From: Bradyrhizobium sp. CCGB12
GTDB taxonomy: Bacteria > Pseudomonadota > Alphaproteobacteria > Rhizobiales > Xanthobacteraceae
Direction of reading: 5' to 3'
NCBI RefSeq assembly: GCF_024199845.1
Contig: NZ_JANADO010000001.1
Span: 3,906,001 to 3,970,000, forward strand
Length of the DNA: 64,000 bases
The stretch's first letter is position 1; each line of letters opens with the position of its first letter. This document shows, piece after piece, positions 28,991 through 39,405 of this stretch. The notes below the pieces were generated by a model. That model did not search any database. It saw nothing but the letters and a program-made list of their open reading frames with translations, and was not told the DNA's origin. Both the position numbers and the translations under genes were made by a program.

Positions 28991-29933
28991 AGCCGCGGTC
29001 GTCGCTCAACCCAATCCGCTGCAGCGCATTCCCGGCGTTGCCATGGTGCTGGTGCTGCTGATCGCGCTGTTCAGCGTGATCGCGCCCGGCTTCCTGTCGG
29101 TCGCCAACCTCTCCAACGTGCTGGTGCAGTCGACCATCCTGACCATGCTCGCGCTGCCGATGACCTTGATCATCATGACCGAGGGGCTGGACCTGTCGAT
29201 GGGTGCGGTGCTGACGCTGACCTCGCTCTGCGTCGCGATCGTGTCGCTCGCAACGCACTCGATGCTGCTGGGCCTAGGCGCCGGTCTGCTCGTCGGCACG
29301 GCGTTCGGCGTCGCCAACGGCTGGCTGGTTGCGATCCTCGGCATCCCGCCCTTCGTCGCGACGCTCGGCACGCTCGGCATGGCGCAGGGCCTGTCGCTGA
29401 TCGTCAGCGACGGCCAGAGCGTGGTCGGCATCCCCCACAGCGTGCGCGACATCTATTCGGCGACGCTTCTCGGCATTCCCGTACCGATCGTGATGGCGCT
29501 GGTGACCTATGCAGTGTTTCACGGCCTGCTCTATCACACCCGCTTCGGCACCTACATCTTCGCACTCGGCGGCAACCGCGAGGCCCTGCGTTACGCCGGC
29601 CTCTCGCCGAACAAGCTGTTGATCGCGGTCTATGCGATCGGCGGCGCCATGGCCGGCATCGCGGGCCTCTTGATGACGGCGCGGATGAATTCCGGCCATC
29701 CCACCGCGGGCCTTGGGCTCGAATTCGATGCCATCGCGGCCGTCGCCGTCGGCGGCACCTCGTTCGAGCGCGGCAATGGCTGGCTGCTCGGCACCCTGCT
29801 CGGGGTCCTCTCAGTCGGCGTGCTCCGCAACGGGCTGAACCTGATCTCGCTGCCCTCCTCGGTGCAGGTCGCAAGCGTCGGCGTCCTCGTCATCGTTGCC
29901 CTGTTCCTCGATGGCCTCAGGAGCCGCGCATGA
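28983..29933 (+). CDS. ABC transporter permease, RbsC-like (first of two)
   Basis: The 316-residue membrane protein shows about 8-10 hydrophobic segments and the RbsC-family motifs TEGLDLSMGAVLT and VGGTSFERGNGWLLGTLLG. It starts inside the ATPase gene (eight-base overlap) and ends overlapping the second permease. With that permease it probably forms a heterodimeric channel, whereas ribose systems often use one permease gene. Confidence 0.87.
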
Positions 29934-30907
29934 CCGACATCACCAAGAACGACATCGCGCCGCCCCGCTCCTTCCTCTCGCAGGATGCGATCCAGGTGTT
30001 CTATCGCCTGCTCGCAGCGCTCTTGATCTGCGCGGTGCTCGCCGTGCTCAGCGATTCCTTCCTGAGCCTCGGCAACATCCTCAACGTTCTGCGACAGGCA
30101 AGCCTGACCTTCTTCATCGCCTCCGGCCTGACGCTTGTGGTGCTGACCGCCGGCCTCGATCTTTCCGTCGGCGCCAATGTCGCGCTGTCGGCCTGCATCG
30201 CCGGCACCGTGATCCACACGACCGGCTCGCCGGCGCTCGGCATCCTCACCGGGCTTGCCTGCGGCGGCATCGTTGGTCTGCTCAACGGCATCATGGTCAC
30301 CGCGCTCCGCATCCCCTCCTTCATCGCCACCTATGGCATGCTCTGGGTGCTGAACGGCCTCACCTATTGGTACATGGCGGGCGAGACCCTTCACGGCTTC
30401 CCGGCAGGCTTCCGCCAGATCGGCAGCGGCTATCTGTTCGGCCTGCCCATCCCGGTCTATCTGCTCCTGGTGTTCCTTGGCGTCGGGACGCTTTTCGCCC
30501 AGCGAACGATCTGGGGCCAGGAGATCTATGCAATCGGCGCCAATCCGGTCGCGGCCCGCCTCTCCGGCATTCCCGTGGCGCGCCGCCTTCTGCTGGTCTA
30601 CGCCGTCTCCGGCACCATGGCTGGCCTTGCTTCGATCATCTTCCTGTCGCGGCTGAACTCGGCGGAGGCCGATATCGGCGAAAGCCTGACGCTGCCGGCG
30701 ATCGCGGCCGTGCTGATCGGCGGCACCTCGCTGTTCGGCGGCGTCGGTACCGTGTTCGGCACCTTCATCGGCGCGCTGATCCTGACGCTGGTGCTGAACG
30801 GCATGAACCTCTTGTCGGTCAGCGCCAATTGGCAGCCGCTCGTCACCGGCATCATCGTCATTCTCGCGGTCTGGCTCGACATGAAAACCCGCCGCCGTGC
30901 GCAATGA
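29930..30907 (+). CDS. ABC transporter permease, RbsC-like (second of two)
   Basis: The 325-residue membrane protein has the motifs TAGLDLSVGANVA and IGGTSLFGGVGTVFGTFIGALI, like the first permease but clearly diverged from it. The start overlaps the previous stop by four bases (ATGA). Pairing of two permeases is common in autoinducer-2 and rhamnose-type importers. Confidence 0.87.
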   Translation: MTDITKNDIAPPRSFLSQDAIQVFYRLLAALLICAVLAVLSDSFLSLGNILNVLRQASLTFFIASGLTLVVLTAGLDLSVGANVALSACIAGTVIHTTGSPALGILTGLACGGIVGLLNGIMVTALRIPSFIATYGMLWVLNGLTYWYMAGETLHGFPAGFRQIGSGYLFGLPIPVYLLLVFLGVGTLFAQRTIWGQEIYAIGANPVAARLSGIPVARRLLLVYAVSGTMAGLASIIFLSRLNSAEADIGESLTLPAIAAVLIGGTSLFGGVGTVFGTFIGALILTLVLNGMNLLSVSANWQPLVTGIIVILAVWLDMKTRRRAQ

Positions 30908-30949
30908 GTTCTTAGAAATCCAACAAGCAAAATGAGGGATGGAGGCTAC

Positions 30950-31924
30950 ATGAGACAGAAATTTGGTTATCTGGCGCTACCGCTGCTGATGGCGGCTGCG
31001 CTCACCACGCAAGCGCGCGCCGATGGCGAGACCATCGCCGTCTTCACCAAGAACCAGACCAATCCGTTCTTCCAGACGGTGCGGGTCGGCGCCGACAACA
31101 TGGCGAAGTCGCTGAACGCGAAGACGCTGCAATACATCCCGACCAAGCCGGACTCGATTCCCGAGCAGCTCAGCCAGATCGAGGACGTCGTAGTGAAGAA
31201 GCCGAGCGCGATCGTCTTCACGCCTGTCGACTACAAGGCGATGGTGCCGGGGGTCGAGAAGATCAACGAAGCCAAGATCCCGGTCGTCAACATCACCGAC
31301 CGTTCCGCCGGCGGCAAGTTCCTCTCCTTCGTCGGCGCCGACGATTACAGCCTTGGCCTGGAGACCGCGCGCTTCCTGCTCAAGACGCTGGGCGGCAAGG
31401 GCAACATCGTCATCATCGAGGGCGTCAAGGGCTCGCTGACCAATGTCGACCGCGTCCGCGGCTTCAACGATGCGCTCAAGGAAAGCGCGGGCGCCAAGCT
31501 CCTGGCCTCGCAGCCCGGCAACTACCAGCGGCTCCAGGCGCTCCAGGTGATGGAGAACTTGATGCAGTCGAATTCGCAGATCGACGGCGTGTTAGCTGCC
31601 AACGACGCCATGGCGGTCGGCGCGATCGAGGCCCTCGACGGCGCCAACCGCAAGGCCCAGGTGATCGGCATCAACGGCACCAAAGAGGCGATCGACGCGA
31701 TCAAATCCGGCAAGCTGCTCGCGAGCGGCGACTACAACGGATTCGCGCAAGGCTGCCTCGGCACCATGATGGCGATCCGGTCCCTGCGCAGCCAGCCGGT
31801 CATCAACGAGATCGTGCTGAAGCCGACCGTCATCACAAAGGACAATTACCAGCCGTTCGACGTGCCCCTGGAGCAGCGGACCTGCCCGACCTTCGAGGAC
31901 GCCGGCAAGCTCAGCGCGAAATAA
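30950..31924 (+). CDS. ABC transporter periplasmic binding protein (RbsB-like)
   Basis: A Sec signal peptide (MRQKFGYLALPLLMAAALT, cleavage near ARA-DG) precedes a type I binding fold (IAVFTKNQTNPFFQ, FVGADDYSLG, AANDAMAVGA). I use the ATG at 30950 because GGAGG lies at 30941-30945. It captures the operon's growth substrate in the periplasm. The fold usually binds sugars, but aromatic or purine-like ligands are possible given the enzymes encoded upstream. Confidence 0.88.
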   Translation: MRQKFGYLALPLLMAAALTTQARADGETIAVFTKNQTNPFFQTVRVGADNMAKSLNAKTLQYIPTKPDSIPEQLSQIEDVVVKKPSAIVFTPVDYKAMVPGVEKINEAKIPVVNITDRSAGGKFLSFVGADDYSLGLETARFLLKTLGGKGNIVIIEGVKGSLTNVDRVRGFNDALKESAGAKLLASQPGNYQRLQALQVMENLMQSNSQIDGVLAANDAMAVGAIEALDGANRKAQVIGINGTKEAIDAIKSGKLLASGDYNGFAQGCLGTMMAIRSLRSQPVINEIVLKPTVITKDNYQPFDVPLEQRTCPTFEDAGKLSAK

Positions 31925-31999
31925 GCCAGCCGATCACCACAAACCCGGACGGCCGCGCCTGCGGCCGTCCCAAGAACTTGGCCAAGAAACGGAGACACC

Positions 32000-32287
32000 A
32001 TGCTGTTCGCCATTCATGCCGTCGACCGCGCCGGCGCGCTGCCGACCCGGCTTGCCAATTACGACGCCCACAAGATCTTCCTGAGCGACACCTCGCCATA
32101 CGGCGTCAAGATCGTGATGTCGGGGCCGCTCGTCTCCGACGACGGCGCGACCATGATCGGCAGCCTGTTCCTGATCGAGGCGCCCGGCCGCAATGAGGTC
32201 GAAGCCTTCAACCGCGCTGATCCTTTTGCCGCCGCCGGCATCTGGGAAAAGGTCACGATCACGGCCTTCCTGCGGCGGCAGGGTTGA
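32000..32287 (+). CDS. YciI-like protein
   Basis: The 95-residue protein has the YciI pattern (MLFAIHAVDRAGALPTRL, SGPLVSDDG, IEAPGRNEVEAFNRADPFAAA). YciI relatives in aromatic operons include small lyases and dehydrochlorinases using a conserved His-Asp pair. The ATG follows GGAGACACC. It lies 75 bases after the binding-protein gene and closes the operon, like the Dabb protein that opens it. The reaction is unknown. Confidence 0.8.
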   Translation: MLFAIHAVDRAGALPTRLANYDAHKIFLSDTSPYGVKIVMSGPLVSDDGATMIGSLFLIEAPGRNEVEAFNRADPFAAAGIWEKVTITAFLRRQG

Positions 32288-32535
32288 GGCCGGCCACATC
32301 AAAAATACGAAAACAACCCCATGCACAGTAGAACGGAGTTGTTTCTGCTTACGAATTTCCATCGCGAACTTCGCGCCAGGCGCGTTCGGGACGATTCTCG
32401 CATACGAACCCGACGCCAAGCCAGATGGGCAGTTGCGCTTTGACACGTCGGGCAAAACAGGGGCATGATGCCATCATTCCCCGATCGTCGTTGCTGCGCC
32501 CTCAGACCTGTCGCCAATAGCGGCTGGCGCAACTA

Positions 32536-33528
32536 CTATGCGGCCGTCGCTGGCGTGTCGTCTTCGAGATGACAGGCCACCCACTGCTCGGGCCCTGTCG
32601 CACGAAGCACCGGCTCCTCGATCCGGCAGCGATCGAAGACGAGCGGGCAGCGCGTGTGGAAGCGGCATCCGCGCGGCGGATTGATCGGGCTTGGCACGTC
32701 GCCCTTGAGGATGATGGGATTGCGCTGCGCGCCGGGCTCGGGCAGCGGCACCGCCGAGAGCAGCGCCCTGGTGTAGGGATGTCTCGGTGCCGCAAAGATC
32801 TCGCGGCGCGGAGCCACCTCGACGATCTTGCCGAGATACATCACCGCGACGCGGTGAGTCATGTGCTCGACGATCGCGAGATCGTGGCTGATGAACAAGA
32901 GCGCGAGGCCGAACTCGCTCTGGAGATCCTGCAGCAGATTGACGATCTGCGCCTTGACGGAGACGTCGAGCGCCGAGACCGCCTCGTCGCACACGATGAG
33001 CTCGGGCTCGGCCGCAAGGGCCCGCGCAATGCCAATCCGCTGGCGCTGGCCGCCGGAGAACTCGTGCGGCCGGCGGTTCAGGGCCTCGCGCGGCAGGCGA
33101 ACGGTATCCATCAACGCGGTAACGCGCACCTCGAGATCGTCCGCCGATTTGGCGAGGCCGAAATTCCGGATCGGCTCGGCCAGGATGTCGCGCACGCGCA
33201 TACGCGGGTTGAGGCTCGAGAACGGATCCTGGAACACCACCTGCACGCGGCGGCGCATCTGGCGCAGCGTGCTCGGCGCGGCGTCGTCGATACGCTGGCC
33301 GTCGAGGATCACCTGTCCCGCGGTGATGTCGAACAGCCGCAAGATGGCGCGGCCGACCGTCGACTTGCCGCAACCGGACTCGCCGACCAGCGACAGTGTC
33401 TCGCCGCGGGCGATCTCGAACGACACGCCGTCCACCGCATAGACGAATTCGGACTTGCGGCCGAACAGGCCGGACTTGATCGGAAAGTGCTTCTTGAGGT
33501 CGTTGACCTGGAGCAGCGGAGGACTCAT
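32536..33528 (-). CDS. Oligopeptide/dipeptide ABC transporter ATPase (DppF-like)
   Basis: The 330-residue ATPase has Walker [10 protein letters not shown], signature [15 protein letters not shown], Walker [12 protein letters not shown] and a C-terminal oligo_HPY Cys region ([15 protein letters not shown]). The DEAVSALD variant replaces the common DEPTSALD but is frequent in DppF proteins. It overlaps the upstream DppD-like gene by four bases and ends the operon. Confidence 0.9.
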   Translation of the reverse strand: MSPPLLQVNDLKKHFPIKSGLFGRKSEFVYAVDGVSFEIARGETLSLVGESGCGKSTVGRAILRLFDITAGQVILDGQRIDDAAPSTLRQMRRRVQVVFQDPFSSLNPRMRVRDILAEPIRNFGLAKSADDLEVRVTALMDTVRLPREALNRRPHEFSGGQRQRIGIARALAAEPELIVCDEAVSALDVSVKAQIVNLLQDLQSEFGLALLFISHDLAIVEHMTHRVAVMYLGKIVEVAPRREIFAAPRHPYTRALLSAVPLPEPGAQRNPIILKGDVPSPINPPRGCRFHTRCPLVFDRCRIEEPVLRATGPEQWVACHLEDDTPATAA

Positions 33529-34520
33529 GCCGCGACGGCTCCCTTGGCTGCATAGTGGCAGGCGGCGATGTGACGGGGGCCCTTCTCTTCGAGCCCCGGC
33601 GCATATTGCCGGCAGAGATCGGTCGCAAGCGCGCAGCGGCCGGCGAAGACGCAGCCGCTGATGGGCTTGCGAAGATCGGGCACCTGCCCCGGAATCTCGG
33701 CGAGCCGCGTCGCCGTCCCGGCAAGCGAGGAACCAAGCTTCGGCACCGCGCCGAGCAAGCCCTGCGTATAGGGATGGCGCGGCGACCGGAACAATTCGCC
33801 GACCGGCGCCTCCTCGACCTTGCGGCCGGCATACATGACCATGACGCGTTCGGCGATTTCGGCGACGACGCCGAGATCGTGGGTGATGAGGATGATCGCC
33901 GCGCCGACCCGGCGCTTCAGATCCAGCATCAGCTTCAGGATTTGCGCCTGGATCGTCACATCGAGCGCGGTGGTCGGCTCATCCGCAATGAGAAGCTTCG
34001 GATTGCAGGCGAGCGCGATGGCGATCATGACGCGCTGGCGCATGCCGCCGGAGAGCTGATGCGGATATTCGCGCACGCGCCGCTTCGGCTCGGGAATGCC
34101 GACCAGCGTCAGCATCTCGATCGCGTGCGCCTCGGCGGCGTGCTTGTCCAGGCCCTGATGAATCATCAAGGTCTCGCGGATCTGGCGGCCGACGGTGAGG
34201 ACCGGGTTCAGGCTGGTCATCGGCTCCTGGAAGATCATCGAGATGTCATTGCCGCGGATGGCACGCATCTCGCGGTCGGAGAGTTGCAGCAGGTCCTTGC
34301 CCGCAAAGCGGATGCCGCCTGCGATCCTGCCCGGCGGCTCCGGGATCAGCCGCATCAGCGACATCGAGGTCACCGACTTGCCGCAACCGGATTCGCCGAC
34401 GATGGCCAGCGTCTCCCCCTCGTTGACGTGGAAGGACACGCCGTCGACCGCCCGATTGATGCCGCTGGGGGTGCGGAAGTGGGTCTGCAGGTTCTCGACT
34501 TCGAGCAACGCCATCGCCAT
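33525..34520 (-). CDS. Oligopeptide/dipeptide ABC transporter ATPase (DppD-like)
   Basis: The product has Walker [10 protein letters not shown], signature [15 protein letters not shown], Walker [13 protein letters not shown] and the C-terminal CVFAGRCA region of oligo_HPY proteins. The ATG at 34520 ([12 protein letters not shown]) fits the fold start; an open extension to 34586 would overlap the permease gene. It pairs with the DppF-like protein as the ATPase heterodimer. Confidence 0.9.
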   Translation of the reverse strand: MAMALLEVENLQTHFRTPSGINRAVDGVSFHVNEGETLAIVGESGCGKSVTSMSLMRLIPEPPGRIAGGIRFAGKDLLQLSDREMRAIRGNDISMIFQEPMTSLNPVLTVGRQIRETLMIHQGLDKHAAEAHAIEMLTLVGIPEPKRRVREYPHQLSGGMRQRVMIAIALACNPKLLIADEPTTALDVTIQAQILKLMLDLKRRVGAAIILITHDLGVVAEIAERVMVMYAGRKVEEAPVGELFRSPRHPYTQGLLGAVPKLGSSLAGTATRLAEIPGQVPDLRKPISGCVFAGRCALATDLCRQYAPGLEEKGPRHIAACHYAAKGAVAA

Positions 34521-34533
34521 CAGCCCCGGGACA

Positions 34534-35457
34534 CTAAAGACGCTTGGCCATGCGCGGATCGAGCGCATCGCGAAGGCCGTCGCCAAGCAGGTTCACGGCG
34601 AGAACGGTGACGGACAGAAAGGCCGCCGGGAAGAACACGATGTAGGGCTTGACCTGCCACAGCGCGCGGCCCTCGGCCATGATGTTGCCCCAGGACGGAA
34701 TGGTCGGCGGCGTCCCGGCGCCGATGAAGGACAGGATCGCCTCCGTGATCATGGCGCTGGCGCAGATATAGGTCGCCTGCACCAGCATCGGCGCCACCGT
34801 GTTGGGCAGGATGTGGCGCAAAATGATCATCGGCGTGCGCGTGCCGCAGGCGACCGCCGCGTCCACATAGGGCTGCTCGCGCAACGACAATACGACGCTG
34901 CGCACGAGGCGCGAGACGCGCGGAATTTCTGCAATGGTGATGGCGAGGATGACGTTGCCGACGCTGCCGCGGGTCAACGCCATCAGCGCGATCGCGAGCA
35001 GGATCGGCGGGATCGACATCAGCCCGTCCATGAAGCGCATCAAGATGCCGTCGGCCCAGCGGATGAAGCCCGAGACCATGCCGATGGCGAGACCCGCTGC
35101 AGATGCGAATATCGCAACGGATAAGCCGACCGTGAGCGAGACCCGCGCGCCGAAGAGCACGCGTGAATAGATGTCGCGGCCAAGCACGTCGGTGCCGAAC
35201 CAGAAATCGGCCGACGGCGCCCGGGTGCGTTTGGCGGGCGCAAGCGCCGTCGGGTCGACCGTTCCGAGATAAGGCGCGAAGATCGCGATCAGGACCAATG
35301 CGAGCAACAGCGCGCCGCCGATCGCAACGGTGGGATGACCGCGCAAGAGCCCGATGAATCCACGCCTGATCGTGACAGGCCGGAGGATTTCAGGAAGTTG
35401 CGGCGCGAGGACGAGTCCCGGAGGCAGCGATTGCGGATTGACGGTCGTGTCGGTCAA
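34534..35457 (-). CDS. Oligopeptide/dipeptide ABC transporter permease (DppC-like)
   Basis: The 307-residue membrane protein has the N-terminal OppC segment ([22 protein letters not shown]), [13 protein letters not shown] and the EAA-loop region [20 protein letters not shown]. It starts overlapping the DppB-like stop by four bases and ends 13 bases before the DppD-like start. Confidence 0.9.
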   Translation of the reverse strand: MTDTTVNPQSLPPGLVLAPQLPEILRPVTIRRGFIGLLRGHPTVAIGGALLLALVLIAIFAPYLGTVDPTALAPAKRTRAPSADFWFGTDVLGRDIYSRVLFGARVSLTVGLSVAIFASAAGLAIGMVSGFIRWADGILMRFMDGLMSIPPILLAIALMALTRGSVGNVILAITIAEIPRVSRLVRSVVLSLREQPYVDAAVACGTRTPMIILRHILPNTVAPMLVQATYICASAMITEAILSFIGAGTPPTIPSWGNIMAEGRALWQVKPYIVFFPAAFLSVTVLAVNLLGDGLRDALDPRMAKRL

Positions 35458-36395
35458 TAGCGGATCCTCGGGTCAACGAGCGTGTAGATCACGTCGATCA
35501 TCAGATTGACGAGGACGTAGACGAAGCTGAACAGCAGCACGATGCCCTGGATCACAGGATAGTCGCGGCGCAGGATCGCATCGATCGTGAGCCGGCCGAG
35601 GCCGGGGATCGCGAATACGCTCTCCGTGACCACCGCACCGCCGATCAGCAGCGCAATACCGATCCCGATCACGGTCACGATCGGAACTGCCGCGTTCTTC
35701 AGCGCGTGAATGAACAGGATGCCGCCCTGCCCCAAGCCCTTCGCCCGCGCGGTGCGGATATAGTCCTGCTGCAACACTTCGAGCATGGCAGCGCGGGTGA
35801 TGCGCGCGACCAGCGCGATGTAGACGCAGCCAAGCGCGATCGCCGGCAGGATCAGGTTCTCCAGCCATGGCCAGAATCCTTGCGCGAGCGGCGTGTAGCC
35901 CTGCACCGGAAGCCATTCGAGCTCGAGCGCGAAGATGTAGGCGAGCATGTAGCCGACCACGAAGACCGGCAACGAGAAGCCGAACACGGCAAAGCCCATG
36001 ATGACGCGGTCGATCAGGCTGCCGGCCTTCCACGCCGCCACGACGCCGAGCGGCACCGCGACCACGATCGTCAGCAGCAGGGTGACGATCATCAGCGACA
36101 GTGTCGGTCCGAGGCGCTGGCCGATCATCGCCGACACCGGCAGATTGGTGAAGATCGAGGTGCCGAGATCGCCGTGCAGGATGCGCCAGACCCAGCTGCC
36201 GAACTGAACCAGGAACGGGCGGTCCAGACCGAGACTCTGGCGGATGCGCTCTACATCCTCCGGGCTCGCCTGGTCGCCCGCGATCACCACGGCCGGATCG
36301 CCCGGCGCGATGTAGAGCAGGCTGAACACGAACAGCGCAACGATCGCCATTACCGGCAAGGTCGCGACGATGCGACGGAGGATGTAGGAAAGCAT
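35454..36395 (-). CDS. Oligopeptide/dipeptide ABC transporter permease (DppB-like)
   Basis: The 313-residue membrane protein begins MLSYILRRIVATLPVMAIVA, has the family PGDPAVVIAGDQAS segment and the EAA-like loop YIRTARAKGLGQGGILFIHALKNA (residues about 213-236). It is the second gene of the importer set, 17 bases after the binding-protein stop. Confidence 0.9.
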   Translation of the reverse strand: MLSYILRRIVATLPVMAIVALFVFSLLYIAPGDPAVVIAGDQASPEDVERIRQSLGLDRPFLVQFGSWVWRILHGDLGTSIFTNLPVSAMIGQRLGPTLSLMIVTLLLTIVVAVPLGVVAAWKAGSLIDRVIMGFAVFGFSLPVFVVGYMLAYIFALELEWLPVQGYTPLAQGFWPWLENLILPAIALGCVYIALVARITRAAMLEVLQQDYIRTARAKGLGQGGILFIHALKNAAVPIVTVIGIGIALLIGGAVVTESVFAIPGLGRLTIDAILRRDYPVIQGIVLLFSFVYVLVNLMIDVIYTLVDPRIRY

Positions 36396-36412
36396 CTGGC
36401 TTCAGCGCGCGA

Positions 36413-38017
36413 TCATGCGGACTTCGACACCCCCCAGAAGAACGGCAGCGGCCCCTTGGCGATACCGGAGACGTTCTTGCGCCAGGCCGTGTAGGTCAGG
36501 AAGAAGCCGGTCGGCGCGTAGACGACGTCCTCGAGCGCCGCCTTGTTGACCTGCGCAATCGCGGCCTTCTCCTCCTCGAGATTCTTGGCCTCGAACCAGG
36601 CCGCGATCTCCTTCTCGGTGTTCGGGCTGTTGGGCCAGCCGAACCAGGCCTTGTCACCGTTGGCGCGGATGGCGGTGTAGGCAGCGGGCGTGATGCAATC
36701 GGCGCCGGCATGCCAGCTATGGAACATGTTCCAGCCGCCCTGTCCCGGCGGCGTCTTTGCGGCGCGGCGGGAGCCGACCGTGCCCCAATCAGTGGCAACG
36801 AAGTCGACATTCATGCCGAGCTTCTTCAGGAGGTCCGCGGTGACATCTCCTTGTGCCTTCGTGATCGGCTGATCCTGCGCCACCAAACAGGTCACCGGCT
36901 GGCCGGAATATCCGCTCTCGGCCAGTAGCTTCTTGGCCGCATCGAAGTTACGCTTGCCCTTGAGGATCTCGCCGCCCAGCTCGCTGTAGAGCGGGGTATC
37001 AGGCGTGAAGAAGCCCGGCAGCGACTTCCACAGCGCATCGTCGTCGCCGACGATCGCGCGCATATAGTCTTCCTGGCTGAGCGCCATCAACACCGCGCGC
37101 CGCGCCCGCACGTCGTTGAACGGCGCGAACAGGTGGTTCATGCGGAACGAGCCGATATTGCCGAGGGGATCGCCGATGTCGACGCTGATGTTCTTGTTCT
37201 TCTTCAGCACGGGCACGAGATCGGCGATCGGGTTCTCCCACCAGTCGACCTCACCGTTCTGCAATGCGGCCGCCGCGGTCGCGGGGTCCGGCATCACGAT
37301 CCATTCCACGCGATCGACCATGATTTGCTTGCCGCCAGCGAGCCAGGATGCCTTCTCTTGCCGCGGGACGTAGTCGGCGAATTTCTCGAACACGGACTTG
37401 GCGCCCGGGACCCACTCGCTCTTGGCGAATTTCATCGGGCCCGAGCCGATATATTCGGTGATCTGCTTGAAGGGATCGGTCTTGGCGATACGCTCGGGCA
37501 TCATGAAGGAGCACGGCGCGTTGTTCTTGGCGAGCGCGTAGAGCATTTTCGGGAAGGGCTGCTTCAAAACCCATTTGAACGTGCGGTCGTCGACCGCGGT
37601 CAATTCCTGCTGGATCGCGAGGATCATCAGGCCCATCGGATCGCGCGCCGCCCAGCGCGACAGGCTGGCGACGACGTCCTTGCTCAGCACCGGCTCACCA
37701 TCGTGGAATTTGAGGCCCGGGCGCAGCTTGAATGTCCAGGTCTTGCCGTCGTCAGTGGTCTCCTCGGACTCGATCATCTGGCGCTGCGGCTGAAGCTGCG
37801 CGTCGATTCCGTAAAGCGTGTCCCAGACGAGCGCCGCCGCGTTGCGGACGACATATTGCGTGCCCCAGATCGGGTCGAAATTGGCCAGATTGGCCTGGGG
37901 CACGAAGCGCAGGGTGCGCGCCGCTGCTCCTTGCGCGATCGCCGGGGCCGAAAGGCCGCCTGTCAATGCCAGACCGCTCGCGCCAGCCAGTCCCTTCAAT
38001 ACGGTCCTGCGATCCAT
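36413..38017 (-). CDS. ABC transporter substrate-binding protein, family 5 (DppA/OppA-like)
   Basis: The 534-residue protein starts MDRRTVLKGLAGASGLAL, which looks like a Tat-type signal (twin Arg followed by a moderate hydrophobic run) with cleavage near AIAQG. The body matches family 5 solute-binding proteins (RFVPQANLANFDPIWGTQY, LRPGLKFHDGEPV). The ATG at 38017 has GGGAGGGACTTC upstream. It should bind a peptide-like or opine-like ligand. The carbamoyl-hydrolase gene upstream suggests an N-carbamoyl amino acid or related amide, which is inference. Confidence 0.88.
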   Translation of the reverse strand: MDRRTVLKGLAGASGLALTGGLSAPAIAQGAAARTLRFVPQANLANFDPIWGTQYVVRNAAALVWDTLYGIDAQLQPQRQMIESEETTDDGKTWTFKLRPGLKFHDGEPVLSKDVVASLSRWAARDPMGLMILAIQQELTAVDDRTFKWVLKQPFPKMLYALAKNNAPCSFMMPERIAKTDPFKQITEYIGSGPMKFAKSEWVPGAKSVFEKFADYVPRQEKASWLAGGKQIMVDRVEWIVMPDPATAAAALQNGEVDWWENPIADLVPVLKKNKNISVDIGDPLGNIGSFRMNHLFAPFNDVRARRAVLMALSQEDYMRAIVGDDDALWKSLPGFFTPDTPLYSELGGEILKGKRNFDAAKKLLAESGYSGQPVTCLVAQDQPITKAQGDVTADLLKKLGMNVDFVATDWGTVGSRRAAKTPPGQGGWNMFHSWHAGADCITPAAYTAIRANGDKAWFGWPNSPNTEKEIAAWFEAKNLEEEKAAIAQVNKAALEDVVYAPTGFFLTYTAWRKNVSGIAKGPLPFFWGVSKSA

Positions 38018-38080
38018 GAAGTCCCTCCCAGTAATGCCGTGATGCCAGCTGTTCATTGGCAAGGGCAAGTGAAACCGAGC

Positions 38081-38220
38081 CCATTTGCAAGCAAATGGTA
38101 TGCCACTAATCGCGCCTTCGCCAGCAGGATCTCATCGACTTTTTTGGCCCAGTCATTGCAGGGCAGCACGGACGCACACCGCGATAGGCATAAGCTACGT
38201 GATCGCCATTTGCGGGCAAA
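38081..38220. promoter_or_regulatory. Two copies of a CCATTTGC-N2-GCAAA operator-like motif
   Basis: CCATTTGC-AA-GCAAATGG (38081-38098) is a perfect 8-base inverted repeat. CCATTTGC-GG-GCAAA (38206-38218) repeats its left arm and most of its right arm 125 bases away. Both lie in the gap between the carbamoyl-hydrolase stop and the binding-protein start, close to where the transporter promoter should be. A repressor binding both sites with looping is a reasonable inference; the regulator is not in the window with certainty. Confidence 0.45.
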
Positions 38221-38228
38221 CCGGGGCG

Positions 38229-39161
38229 TCACTTCTCCGGTGGCGGCACCGCGCCGGTCCGGCTGGTGATCAGGCCGTAATGCTCGATGCGGCGGTGCTG
38301 TGCAAAGTTGAAGATCGTGGTCTTGCCGAAGCTCGTGGCATCGAGATCGCAGCTGTGGACGAGGAGCTCGTCTCCTTCGGTCTCGGCTTCGGCGACGATC
38401 TCACCGTTGGGATCGACGATCAGACTGCCGCCAAACAAGGCGTGACCGTCCTCGACGCCGGCCTTGGCCACCGCGACCACCCAGGTCGCATTCTGGTACG
38501 CGCCGGCCTGCACGGAGAGGCGATTGTGAAACATGCGCTTCTCGGTGCCCTCCTCACGTCGCTCCGCGTTCTCCGATGGCGTGTTGTAGCCGATCAGCAC
38601 CATCTCGACGCCCTGCAAGCCCATGACGCGATAGGTCTCGGGCCAGCGGCGGTCGTTGCAGATGGCCATGCCGATGACGCCGCCCAGCTCGCGCCAGACG
38701 TTGAAACCGAGATCGCCCGGCTCGAAATAGCGCTTCTCCAGGTGCTGGTGCGAGCGATTGGCGTCGTAGTACGTATGGCCCGGCAAATGGACCTTGCGAT
38801 ATTTGCCGACGATCTTGCCGGACTTGTCGGTCAGGATTGCCGTGTTGAAGTGATGGCCGTCGGGCGTCAGCTCGGCATAGCCGAAATTCATCGCGATCTG
38901 ATGCTGCGCCGCACGCTCGAACAGCGGCCTCGTCGCATCATTCGGCATTTCGCGCTCGAACCAGCTGTCGAACTCGGCCCGGTCCTCGACGTACCAGCGC
39001 GGGAAGAACGTGGTCAGCGCGAGCTCCGGATAGACGATCAGGTCGGCGCCTCTGGCGCTGGCCTCGTCCATCAGCGCAATCATGCGCTTGACCACGGCCC
39101 CGCGGCTATCAGCTTTCTGGATCGGGCCCATCTGGGCGGCGGCAACGTTGACGATACGCAT
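38229..39161 (-). CDS. N-carbamoyl-D-amino-acid hydrolase (nitrilase superfamily)
   Basis: The 310-residue enzyme has the nitrilase catalytic triad Glu46 (YPELALT), Lys123 (YRKVHLPG) and Cys168 (MAICNDRRWPE), spaced as in Agrobacterium N-carbamoyl-D-amino-acid amidohydrolase. Length and the FFPRWY segment also match. It would release a D-amino acid, carbon dioxide and ammonia from the carbamoyl derivative. It lies upstream of the oligopeptide-type importer genes on the same strand, possibly with its own transcription unit. Other amides cannot be ruled out. Confidence 0.85.
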   Translation of the reverse strand: MRIVNVAAAQMGPIQKADSRGAVVKRMIALMDEASARGADLIVYPELALTTFFPRWYVEDRAEFDSWFEREMPNDATRPLFERAAQHQIAMNFGYAELTPDGHHFNTAILTDKSGKIVGKYRKVHLPGHTYYDANRSHQHLEKRYFEPGDLGFNVWRELGGVIGMAICNDRRWPETYRVMGLQGVEMVLIGYNTPSENAERREEGTEKRMFHNRLSVQAGAYQNATWVVAVAKAGVEDGHALFGGSLIVDPNGEIVAEAETEGDELLVHSCDLDATSFGKTTIFNFAQHRRIEHYGLITSRTGAVPPPEK

Positions 39162-39344
39162 CGGCGATTTCCGGATGTCTTGACGAGGCTGGGGATCGCA
39201 GGCTCAGGGGCCTACCGGCGCGCGCAGCATAACGCAGCCCCGCGCCGTTTTTCCACCCAAGCAGCTTTCATGCCGTTTGCCCAATCCGGCATCCTTCGCT
39301 TCGAACCTCGTGCCGGCGTGGTTCCGGGAGGTCGCCGTGATCGC

Positions 39345-39385
39345 AAAAAAGAGAAAGGCGCGTCACGGCCTGCCCTGACGCGCCT
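39345..39385 (-). terminator. Rho-independent terminator of the aldehyde dehydrogenase gene
   Basis: AGGCGCGTCA (39356-39365) and TGACGCGCCT (39376-39385) form a perfect 10-base stem around a 10-base loop. Reading leftward, the stem is followed by a T-rich run (complement of 39345-39355). It begins 20 bases after the dehydrogenase stop codon and separates that gene from the carbamoyl-hydrolase gene. Confidence 0.85.
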
Positions 39386-39405
39386 TGTGACGGACGTCGC
39401 GGGTT

